This document shows positions 55,772-63,256 of a DNA stretch of 64,000 nt, in pieces; the stretch's first letter is position 1, and every line of letters begins with the position of its first letter. This DNA comes from Pseudomonadota bacterium. GTDB taxonomy: Bacteria > Pseudomonadota > Alphaproteobacteria > Rhizobiales > Xanthobacteraceae. The stretch lies in contig JAFECJ010000022.1 in the NCBI GenBank assembly GCA_018242205.1, positions 1 through 64,000 on the forward strand, in the 5' to 3' direction. Position numbers and translations under genes: made by a program. The notes beneath the pieces are model-generated. The model was given only the letters and a program-made list of their open reading frames with translations. It ran no database searches and was not told the origin of the DNA.

Positions 55772-56980
55772 TCACGCCGGTTCGAGCGTCGCCGACGGCG
55801 GGGGCGGCGGCAGGCGGCGGACCCACAGGAATTGGACGATCAGCGCCATGACGATCACCATCGCAACCAGCAGCGCGGCGCAGGCCGACCAGCCGCCGAG
55901 CGTCCAGGCGACGCCGCCCACCGCGGCGCCAAAAGCGCCGCCGGCATAAAACGAAGTCATGTAAAGGCCGACGGCGGAGGAACGCCCGACCTTGGCAATG
56001 ATGGAGACAAAGCCGGTTGCGATCGCCTGGCAGATGAGGCCGCAGCTCGCGCAGATGGTCAGGCCGACCAGGATCAGCCAGAGCGATGACGCCATCGTCA
56101 GCAGGATGCCGCCGATCCAGATGCCGAAGACCGGGATCATGACCTGCTTGCGGCCGAAACGGTTCACCGCCCAGCCGACCATTGGCGCCAGGCCCGAGCC
56201 GACCAGGTAAACGACGAAGATCGCGCCCAGCCAACTCGCCGGCAAGCTGAACGGCGGCGCGGCGAGGCGGAAGTTGATGAAGGTGAAGGCTAGCACGAAA
56301 CAGAACAGCACGCCGAAGCCGACGGCGAAGATCGACAGCAATTGGCCGTTGCGAAAATGCAGGAGCATCTGTCGCCCGGAGGCGATGAGCCCTTCCGACC
56401 GGACGAACTTCTTTTCGCGCGGCAGCAGCAGGGTGACGGCGATGGCGCCGGCCAGAGTCGCCGCCGCAATGATCATCATGCCGGTGCGCCAGCCGAACAG
56501 GTCGGCGAAGATGCCGGTAAAGAAGCGGCCGGAAAAGCCGCCGAGGCTGGCACCGGACATATAGATGCCGGCTGCGGACGTGACCTCATGCGGTTCCCAT
56601 TCGTCGCCAATATAAGCCAATGTAACCGCGAACACCGGCGGCAGCACCAGCCCCTGCACGAAGCGCCAGAAGATGAGCGCATTGAGGCTATAGGACAGCG
56701 CACACATCAAGGTCGGGATGGTGAGCAGAAACATCGCGGTGATGATGACGCGCTTGCGGCCGAGTACATCGGCGGCGGTGCCGGTCACCGGCGCCGTGAG
56801 CGCGACGGCCAGCGTGCTGACCGTCATGATGGTGGCGATGCCGGCGGCGCCGGTGCCGAACTCCTTGGCCAGCAGCGGCAGAATGGCCTGCGGCGAGTAG
56901 AGATTGATGAAGGAGAAATAGCCGGCGATGCCCACCGCCCACTGGCGCGCGGTCAGAAACGGTTTTCGCGCGGCAGACAT
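55772..56980 (-). CDS. MFS transporter (YnfM-like)
   Basis: 402 residues, twelve membrane helices. FINLYSPQAILPLLAKEFGTGAAGIATIMTVSTLAVALTAPVTGTAADVLGRKRVI contains the MFS loop motif; YIGDEWEPHEVTSAAGIYMSGASLGGFSGRFFTGIFAD is typical of the DHA1 YnfM/arabinose-efflux group. It exports drugs or sugars by proton antiport. The ATG at 56980 is preferred to the overlapping TTG at 56983. Confidence 0.9.
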   Translation of the reverse strand: MSAARKPFLTARQWAVGIAGYFSFINLYSPQAILPLLAKEFGTGAAGIATIMTVSTLAVALTAPVTGTAADVLGRKRVIITAMFLLTIPTLMCALSYSLNALIFWRFVQGLVLPPVFAVTLAYIGDEWEPHEVTSAAGIYMSGASLGGFSGRFFTGIFADLFGWRTGMMIIAAATLAGAIAVTLLLPREKKFVRSEGLIASGRQMLLHFRNGQLLSIFAVGFGVLFCFVLAFTFINFRLAAPPFSLPASWLGAIFVVYLVGSGLAPMVGWAVNRFGRKQVMIPVFGIWIGGILLTMASSLWLILVGLTICASCGLICQAIATGFVSIIAKVGRSSAVGLYMTSFYAGGAFGAAVGGVAWTLGGWSACAALLVAMVIVMALIVQFLWVRRLPPPPPSATLEPA

Positions 56981-57090
56981 CAATCGGGATCCGGCGGCAA
57001 GAGCGAGGCGCAGGCACAGCTATGCATGGTTTCGCCGCTCGGCGCCACGGGCGCGCGCGGCGGAGCCGTTGGCCACCTGGCGCATGGCTG

Positions 57091-57240
57091 CTTCCCTCTC
57101 CCCTTGTGGGAGAGGGTGCCGAGCGAACGGGAGTGAGCGAGGCGGGTGAGGGGGGACTTGTCCGCAAGCGCCCCCCTCACCCGGCTCGCATTTCGCTTCG
57201 CTCAATGCTCACCACCCTCTCCCACGAGGGGAGAGGGTAA
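57091..57240. repeat. CCCTCTCCC-type palindromic repeat
   Basis: CTTCCCTCTCCCC...GTGGGAGAGGG on the left and CCCTCTCCCACGAGGGGAGAGGG on the right, joined by GGGTGAGGGGG/CCCCCTCACCC in the middle, form a three-stem element common in Proteobacteria. It reaches into the 3' end of the next gene. Confidence 0.9.
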
Positions 57241-58752
57241 GAGAACTTGACGCGCCAGCTTCAATGTCTCCTCCGGGGTGCCGGACGCGTCGACCTCGTC
57301 CCAGGTCAGGCCGCCGAGGTCGTAACCTTCCTGGGCGCGGGCGATCGATGCATCGGCATCGGACGCATCGCCAGCACCTCTCGCTTTCAAGGATTGGCGC
57401 GTGCCGACGCGGCTCAGGCGGGTCTCGAGCGCGGCGATGAGGAACAGGCCGTGGAACGCCGCCGGTGCCGCCTGTTCGATTTGCGCGCGCTCGTCGGCGC
57501 GGGCGAAGACCGCGTCGGCGATGGCTGAATGGCCGGCGGCGGCGATGCGCGCCGCTTTGGCGGCGAGCGCGGCATAGACCTTGTCGGTGACCGCGGGCGT
57601 ATAGGCGTCGGCTGGAAGTTTCTCGGTCTCGCTTTTGCCGAACAGCCGCTTGCGGATGACGTCGCTGCGCAGCCAGACCGCGCCCGGCAACGGCGGCACG
57701 TGCGGCACCAGCCTGCCGGCCAGCACCGACTTGCCGGTGCCGGACAGGCCGCCAATGGCGATCAGCCGCGGCGGCGGCGGTGCGATCAGCTTTTCGGCCA
57801 GCGCGAAATAGGCCCGCGCACGCGCGTCGAGCGCGGCATCGCGGTTCGGCCGCGCCGCCGTCACCTTGGCGCGGATGGCGGCGCGCAGCGACATCATCAG
57901 CGGCAACAGCGCGAGCGCGTCGAGATCGCCGTCATTATCGGCTTCGGTCAGATAGCGGTTGAGCACGATGCCGGCGGCGGCGATCAGATCGCGCTCGATC
58001 AGGTCCATCAGCAGGAAGGCGAGATCGTAGAAACGGTCGATGACCGCGAACTTGTCGTTGAACTCGATGGCGTCGAACAGCATCGGCTCGTTATCGATCA
58101 GCACCAGGTTGCCGAGATGCAGATCGCCGTGGCAGCGGCGCACGCAGCCGTCGCGCTCGCGCGCCTCGATCAGCGGACGCAGGCGATCGAGCGCCGCGCG
58201 GCTCGCGGCCGTGAGCGCGGCGACGGTGGAAGCGTCGAACAGCTCCGGGAAGCCTGACAGTTCGTCGTCGTTCTGCGCGATGATGTCGGCAAGCGTCGCA
58301 GCGAAATTGACGTCGTGCAGCACCGGCGCGATGGCATGCGCCCTGGCGACGGCGCGGCCCAGGTGATCGGCCAGCGCCAGGTCGATGGCGTCTTCGTCGG
58401 CGAGATGGTCGAGCGTATGCGTTTCGTCGAAGCGGGTCATCGCCACGGCGTATTCGATCGGCGTGCCCTTGCCATCGAGGGCGAGGGAGCTATCGGCCTC
58501 GCGGGTAATCGTGACGACGCCGCGATAGATCTGTGGCGCGTAGGGCTTGTTGACCCTGATCTCGGCCTCGCAGGCCTTCTTGCGCTTGTCGAGCGTGGTG
58601 AAGTCGAGAAAAGTGAACTTCACCGCGCGCTTGACCTTGAGGACGTGGTCGCCGGCCAGGAACACGCTCGCTGCGTGGGTGTCGATGCGCGTGACATTTG
58701 GCTCGCGCGAAGCGAGGAAGTCGAAGACGGGTTGCTGGTCGGCCAAAGTCAT
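57202..58752 (-). CDS. two-domain protein: APH-like kinase plus P-loop ATPase
   Basis: 516 residues. Residues about 25-300 resemble aminoglycoside phosphotransferase/choline-kinase folds (VLKVKRAVKFTFLDFTTLDKRKKACEAEIRVN, then CHGDLHLGNLVLID at 207-220, DAIEFNDKF). Residues about 330-500 form a P-loop kinase-like domain with Walker A GLSGTGKS (335-342). The same fusion is known in many proteobacteria as an uncharacterised bifunctional protein. The last 12 residues (LPSPLVGEGGEH) are encoded by the palindromic repeat. The start at 58752 lacks a good ribosome binding site. Confidence 0.85.
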   Translation of the reverse strand: MTLADQQPVFDFLASREPNVTRIDTHAASVFLAGDHVLKVKRAVKFTFLDFTTLDKRKKACEAEIRVNKPYAPQIYRGVVTITREADSSLALDGKGTPIEYAVAMTRFDETHTLDHLADEDAIDLALADHLGRAVARAHAIAPVLHDVNFAATLADIIAQNDDELSGFPELFDASTVAALTAASRAALDRLRPLIEARERDGCVRRCHGDLHLGNLVLIDNEPMLFDAIEFNDKFAVIDRFYDLAFLLMDLIERDLIAAAGIVLNRYLTEADNDGDLDALALLPLMMSLRAAIRAKVTAARPNRDAALDARARAYFALAEKLIAPPPPRLIAIGGLSGTGKSVLAGRLVPHVPPLPGAVWLRSDVIRKRLFGKSETEKLPADAYTPAVTDKVYAALAAKAARIAAAGHSAIADAVFARADERAQIEQAAPAAFHGLFLIAALETRLSRVGTRQSLKARGAGDASDADASIARAQEGYDLGGLTWDEVDASGTPEETLKLARQVLLPSPLVGEGGEH

Positions 58753-58824
58753 CGCGAGAATCTTAGTCCAACGAAAACGGCGCCTGTAAGGGCGCCGTCC
58801 CGGTTTCAACGATAACGCGCTCGC

Positions 58825-59721
58825 TCACGCGGCGGCCGCCGCCTTCGGCGGTGTATTCACCGCTGCGGTGTAGTCTTCCATCAGCGTCTTGGTGATGCCG
58901 CCCGGGTTGAAATTCCACTGGGCGATCTCGGCCACCGCGGTGACTTCCGCGGCCGAGCCGGTGATGAAACATTCCGAGAAGCTCGACAGCTCGTCTGGCA
59001 TGATGCGGCGTTCGATCACCTCGAAGCCGCGCTTCTTGGCGAGGTCGATCACCGTCGAACGCGTGATGCCGGACAGGAAGCAGTCGGCGATCGGCGTGTG
59101 GATCTTGCCGTCCTTGACGAAGAAGATGTTGGCGCCGGTGCATTCGGCGACGCGGCCCTGCCAGTCCAGCATCATGGCGTCGGCATAACCTTTGCGCTCC
59201 GCCTTGTGCTTGGAGATGGTGCAGATCATGTAGAGGCCCGCGGCCTTGGCCAGCGACGGCGCCGTCTTCGGATCGGGCCGGCGATAGTCGGCGAGATCGA
59301 GACGGATGCCCTTGAGGCGCTGCTCGGGGTCGAAATAGCTCGGCCACTCCCACGACGCGATGGCGAGGTGGATTTGGTTGTTCTGCGCCGAAACGCCCAT
59401 CATCTCCGAACCGCGCCAGGCGAGCGGACGGACATAGGCTTCCTTCCGGCCGTTCTTCTCGACCACCAGCTTCTTGGCGGCGTCGATCTCGGCGACGGAG
59501 TAGGGGATGTCGAAGTCGAGAATGTTGGCCGAGCGCTTCAACCGCTCCGAGTGCTCGGTGCTCTTGAAGATGTGACCGCCATAGGCGCGCTCGCCCTCGA
59601 ACACGGCGCTGGCGTAGTGCAGGCCGTGGCTGAGGACATGCACGTTGGCCTCGGTCCAGGGCACGAGCTTGCCGTCGTACCAGATGACGCCATCGAGCCT
59701 GTCGTAGGATTGCGCAGCCAT
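58825..59721 (-). CDS. ilvE: branched-chain amino acid aminotransferase
   Basis: 298 residues, PLP fold type IV. DGKLVPWTEANVHVLSHGLHYASAVFEGERAYGGHIFK, AYVRPLAWRGSE, ISKHKAERKGYADAMMLDWQGRVAECTGANIFFVKDGKIHTP and DCFLSGITRSTVIDLA are the ilvE blocks. It makes Leu, Ile and Val from their keto acids with glutamate. It has a strong GGAGGAAG site before the ATG at 59721. It is divergent from the MarR-RR-HK block. Confidence 0.95.
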   Translation of the reverse strand: MAAQSYDRLDGVIWYDGKLVPWTEANVHVLSHGLHYASAVFEGERAYGGHIFKSTEHSERLKRSANILDFDIPYSVAEIDAAKKLVVEKNGRKEAYVRPLAWRGSEMMGVSAQNNQIHLAIASWEWPSYFDPEQRLKGIRLDLADYRRPDPKTAPSLAKAAGLYMICTISKHKAERKGYADAMMLDWQGRVAECTGANIFFVKDGKIHTPIADCFLSGITRSTVIDLAKKRGFEVIERRIMPDELSSFSECFITGSAAEVTAVAEIAQWNFNPGGITKTLMEDYTAAVNTPPKAAAAA

Positions 59722-59962
59722 GACTTCCTCCGTGAATACTCACCCGGAACGAGGTCTGTCGCCCGGGTCTCGGCCCCCGGGTCAGCCCGCCGTTCCGGCG
59801 GATTTCCAAGTTTATTCCAACACTTTGCGTCACCCGGCAACACCCGGTATGACTGCATCTTATCCGCCGGGTGGCTCCGAGGGGCCATGCCGGCCGGCGA
59901 GAGCGGGCCGCGATGAACGATCGTTTCGTTCAGGGATGAGTTTTTGTAACATAAAACCAAAA

Positions 59963-59983
59963 TATGTCAACATGGCTGACATA
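59963..59983. promoter_or_regulatory. perfect inverted repeat overlapping the MarR start
   Basis: TATGTCA (59963-59969) and TGACATA (59977-59983) are perfect 7-bp arms with a 7-base spacer that contains the ATG of the MarR gene. A possible -10 (TAACAT, 59947-59952) lies just upstream. The site fits autorepression by the MarR protein. Confidence 0.6.
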
Positions 59984-60544
59984 AATAACAGCGCAAAAGA
60001 TTTAGCCGGCCAACCGGCCCTGAGCCCTGAGGGAAGCGCCGACGGCGCCGCCGAGGCGGGCTCGGGCGCGGCCAAGGGGCCGACCTGGGACATCATCGAG
60101 CTGTTGTTCTTCGCCTACCGCGATTTCGTCGGCGATCCGGACGAGGTGCTGGCCAAATTCGCCTTTGGCCGCGCCCATCACCGCGTGCTGCACTTCGTCA
60201 ATCGCAATCCGGGCATGAAGGTCGCCGACCTGCTCGACATCCTCAACATCACCAAGCAGTCGCTCGGGCGCGTGCTCAAGCAGCTGGTCGATCAGGGCTT
60301 CGTCGAACAGAAGGAAGGCGAGCAGGATCGCCGGCAGCGGCTGCTCTACGTCACCGCCAAGGGCGAGGCCCTCGCCCTCAAGCTGGCGCTGTTGCAGACC
60401 GAACGCATCGAGCGCGCCTTCGGCCAGCTCGGACCGGGGTCGCACGAGACCGCGCGCCGCTTTTTGACCGCGATGATCGACGACGATAATCGCGAGGGTG
60501 TGCTGCGCCTGATGGCGCGCGCCGACCGGGTCAGGAAAGTCTGA
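59972..60544 (+). CDS. MarR-family regulator (PetP-like)
   Basis: 190 residues. A flexible Ala/Gly-rich N-terminus leads to WDIIELLFFAYRDFVGDPDEVLAKFAFGRAHHRVLHFVNRNPGMKVADLLDILNITKQSLGRVLKQLVDQGFVEQKEGEQDRRQRLLYVTAKG, a complete MarR winged helix. It precedes a response regulator and kinase, like petP-petR described in Rhodobacter. An upstream ATG at 59936 would add 12 residues; the 59972 start is chosen by family habit, though there is no ribosome binding site and it may be near-leaderless. Confidence 0.85.
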   Translation: MADINNSAKDLAGQPALSPEGSADGAAEAGSGAAKGPTWDIIELLFFAYRDFVGDPDEVLAKFAFGRAHHRVLHFVNRNPGMKVADLLDILNITKQSLGRVLKQLVDQGFVEQKEGEQDRRQRLLYVTAKGEALALKLALLQTERIERAFGQLGPGSHETARRFLTAMIDDDNREGVLRLMARADRVRKV

Positions 60545-60573
60545 CGCGGGTTGCGGAGTGTGAGACGAGATCG

Positions 60574-61281
60574 ATGATCAACAAGGTCATTCAACTCCCC
60601 GACGACGCGCCGCACCTGCTGGTGGTCGATGACGACCGCCGTATCCGCGATCTGCTGTCGCGCTTCCTGGCCGGCGAAGGCTTTCGCGTCACCACCGCCG
60701 ACAACGCCGCCGACGCGCGCGCCAAGCTCGGCGGCCTTTCGTTCGACCTCATCATCCTCGACGTCATGATGCCGGGCGAGACCGGTTTCGAATTCGCCCG
60801 CTCGCTGCGCGGCAAGTCCAACGTGCCGATCCTGATGCTGACGGCGCGCGACGGCGCCGAAGCCCGAATCGAGGGCCTGAGCATCGGCGCCGACGACTAT
60901 CTGCCGAAGCCGTTCGAGCCGCGCGAATTGTCATTGCGCATCGCCAACATCCTCAAGCGCGCCCAGCCGCCGGCGGCTGCGCCGGTGGAGTCCGTGCGCT
61001 TTGGACCGTTCGTCTATCACCTGGCGCGCGGCGAACTGCGTCACGGCGACGAGGTGATCCGCCTGACCGATCGCGAACGCGAAATGCTGCGCATCCTGGC
61101 GGCGACGCCGGGCGAGACAGTGTCGCGCATGGCGCTTGCCGGCAACGGCGATCAGGTCTCGGAGCGCGCCGTCGACGTGCAGGTCAACCGCCTGCGCCGC
61201 AAGATCGAGAAGAACCCGGCCAATCCGCTGTTCGTGCAGACTGTGCGCGGCATCGGCTACCGGCTGGTGAGCACGACATGA
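60574..61281 (+). CDS. OmpR-family response regulator
   Basis: 235 residues. The receiver domain has D19-D21 acidic pocket (LLVVDDDRRIRD), the phosphoacceptor D63 (LIILDVMMPG), the conserved Thr (MLTARDG) and Lys (LPKPFEP). The C-terminal winged helix ends AVDVQVNRLRRKIEKNPANPLFVQTVRGIGYRL. Its stop overlaps the kinase start (ATGA at 61278-61281). It lies 29 bases after the MarR gene and probably shares its transcript. Confidence 0.95.
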   Translation: MINKVIQLPDDAPHLLVVDDDRRIRDLLSRFLAGEGFRVTTADNAADARAKLGGLSFDLIILDVMMPGETGFEFARSLRGKSNVPILMLTARDGAEARIEGLSIGADDYLPKPFEPRELSLRIANILKRAQPPAAAPVESVRFGPFVYHLARGELRHGDEVIRLTDREREMLRILAATPGETVSRMALAGNGDQVSERAVDVQVNRLRRKIEKNPANPLFVQTVRGIGYRLVSTT

Positions 61282-62732
61282 CCTCGCTCGACATCGGCAC
61301 CAACGTGCGGCTCGCAGTCGACCGGCTGCGTGCCGCGTGGGAATGGTACGATTCGATCCCGCCGATCCGCCGCATCCACGCCCAGCTCGCCAAGATTCGC
61401 GATGCCTGGCGGCGCATGAGCCGCTGGCTCAACAGCGTGATGCCGAAAGGCCTGTTCGCGCGCGCCCTGCTCATCATCATTCTGCCGATGGTGATCCTGC
61501 AATCGGTCGTGGCGCTGGTTTTCATGGAACGGCACTGGAACGTCGTGACGCAACGCCTCACCGCCGGCGTCGTGTCCGACATCGCGGCGCTGGTCGACGT
61601 CTACAAGACCTATCCGCAGGATGCCGACCAGGCGCAGTTCCGGCGCATCGCCCAGGAGCGGCTCGGTCTGGTCGTCGATTTCCTGCCGTTGGGTGAGATG
61701 CCGCCGCCGCGGCCCAAACCGTTCTTCTCGCTGCTCGACCAGACTTTGTCGGAAGAGCTGCGCAAGCAGATCGCCCGGCCGTACTGGATCGACACCGTCG
61801 GCAAGTCGTCGCTGGTCGAAATCCGGATCCAGCTCGACAAGAACATCATGCGTGTGTTCGCCCGGCGCAGCGCCGCCTATGCGTCGAATTCGGAAATCTT
61901 CCTGATCTGGATGGTCGGCACCTCGGTGGTGTTGCTGACTGTCGCCATCATCTTCCTGCGCAACCAGATCAAGCCGATCCTCAAACTCGCCGATGCCGCC
62001 GAAGGCTTCGGCAAGGGCCGCGACGTGCCGAACTTCCGGCCGCGCGGTGCGCGCGAAGTGCGGCGCGCGGCGCAGGCCTTCATCGAGATGAAGACGCGTG
62101 TCGAGCGTGCTATCGAGCAGCGCACGGCAATGCTGGCCGGCGTCAGCCACGACCTGCGCACGGTGTTGACGCGCTTCAAGCTCGAACTGGCGCTGCTCGA
62201 CGACGGCCCGGAAGCCGAGGCGATGAAGAAGGACGTCGACGAGATGGCGCGGATGCTGGAGGCTTATCTCGCCTTCGCCCGCGGCGATCTCGGCGAAGCC
62301 GCGGCGCCGACCGACATGGCGGCGTTCCTCGACGAACTCAAGGACGATGCCGAGCGTCACGGCCATCGCACCACGGTGGTGTTTCACGGCACGCCGCTGG
62401 TCACGGTGCGGCCGGCGGCGTTCAAGCGCTGCCTCGCCAATCTGGTCTCGAATGCGGCGCGCTTTGCCCATTCGATCGCGATCACCGGCCACCGCGATCA
62501 CCGCTATCTCACCATCACCGTGGACGATGACGGCCCCGGCATCCCGCTCGACAAGCGCGAGGACGTGTTCAAGCCGTTCCTGCGCCTCGACGACGCGCGC
62601 AATCAGGACGAGGGCGGCACCGGTCTCGGCCTCGCCATCGCCCGCGACATCGCCAATTCGCATGGCGGTGACATCACGCTCGGCGATTCACCGCTCGGCG
62701 GCCTGCGCGCCACGGTGAAGGTGCCGGTGTAG
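61278..62732 (+). CDS. EnvZ-type sensor histidine kinase
   Basis: 484 residues. TM1 about 62-83 and TM2 about 207-227 flank a periplasmic sensor region; a HAMP domain follows (NQIKPILKLADAAEGFGKGRDV). The phosphorylated histidine is H291 in AGVSHDLRTVLTRFKLELALL; the ATPase domain has CLANLVSNAARFAH (N box), VDDDGPGIPLDKREDVFKPF (G1) and GGTGLGLAIARDIANSHGG (G2). It is translationally coupled to its response regulator. The signal sensed is unknown. Confidence 0.95.
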   Translation: MTSLDIGTNVRLAVDRLRAAWEWYDSIPPIRRIHAQLAKIRDAWRRMSRWLNSVMPKGLFARALLIIILPMVILQSVVALVFMERHWNVVTQRLTAGVVSDIAALVDVYKTYPQDADQAQFRRIAQERLGLVVDFLPLGEMPPPRPKPFFSLLDQTLSEELRKQIARPYWIDTVGKSSLVEIRIQLDKNIMRVFARRSAAYASNSEIFLIWMVGTSVVLLTVAIIFLRNQIKPILKLADAAEGFGKGRDVPNFRPRGAREVRRAAQAFIEMKTRVERAIEQRTAMLAGVSHDLRTVLTRFKLELALLDDGPEAEAMKKDVDEMARMLEAYLAFARGDLGEAAAPTDMAAFLDELKDDAERHGHRTTVVFHGTPLVTVRPAAFKRCLANLVSNAARFAHSIAITGHRDHRYLTITVDDDGPGIPLDKREDVFKPFLRLDDARNQDEGGTGLGLAIARDIANSHGGDITLGDSPLGGLRATVKVPV

Positions 62733-62785
62733 CCAATGGTCCGGCCGCCCGGCGCATATGCGCCCGGCGGCCAGATCGGCCGTCG

Positions 62786-63145
62786 CTATTCGGCCGCGAC
62801 CGGAACGTTTCCGCCGTGCTTCTCGCTTTGAAGGGCGAGCAGCTTTTCGCCGAGCAAATCGATCAGCCGTTCCTTGATGCCGGAACGCGCGAAAGGCCCG
62901 GGCACGCTACGCCCGTTTTCCCAACGGAAGATCGTAGACCATGCGCAGGAAAGTTCACGGGCTAGCGTGTCCTTGTCCAGGCCAGCCTCTCGCACGGCCT
63001 TGATGATGTCCGGCCAATTTCCTGGATCGGACTCATCAAGACCCTGCAAGAGCTCGATGTATTCCGTCAGGAGGCTCGCTCGCACGGTGGCAATCCGCAC
63101 ACGCGCGGTTGCAAGTTGAGAGTTTTTCAACTTAAAGTCTCCCAT
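62786..63145 (-). CDS. helix-turn-helix DNA-binding protein
   Basis: 119 residues. The mid-part NWPDIIKAVREAGLDKDTLARELSCAWSTIFRWENGRSVPGPFARSGIKERLIDLLG (about 43-98) has the layout of an XRE-like helix-turn-helix, with the W-S-T-I-F-R-W-E-N-G-R recognition pattern. AGGGAGG lies nine bases before the ATG. It is divergent from an unknown gene at 63257, and a 15-bp-arm inverted repeat lies between, so it probably regulates itself and that gene. Confidence 0.8.
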   Translation of the reverse strand: MGDFKLKNSQLATARVRIATVRASLLTEYIELLQGLDESDPGNWPDIIKAVREAGLDKDTLARELSCAWSTIFRWENGRSVPGPFARSGIKERLIDLLGEKLLALQSEKHGGNVPVAAE

Positions 63146-63203
63146 TCATTGATGCCTCCCTGTCCTCGAGTTTGGACGACTTAACTCCTTGATACACCGG
63201 TTG

Positions 63204-63237
63204 GTTGCAAGATGCAATTATTATTGCATTGTGCAAC
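63204..63237. promoter_or_regulatory. long inverted repeat between divergent genes
   Basis: GTTGCAAGATGCAAT (63204-63218) and ATTGCATTGTGCAAC (63223-63237) are 15-base arms with 13 matches around a TATT centre. The arms themselves hold repeated TTGCA/TGCAA boxes, giving four half-sites in two dyads. The site is a strong candidate operator for the adjacent helix-turn-helix protein. Confidence 0.7.
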
Positions 63238-63256
63238 GAGGATTGCCGCGACCGCC

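Noticed and set aside
58763..59833. long minus-strand frame of 356 codons overlapping ilvE
   Set aside because: It is an out-of-frame shadow of the aminotransferase gene; only the ilvE frame shows a protein family.
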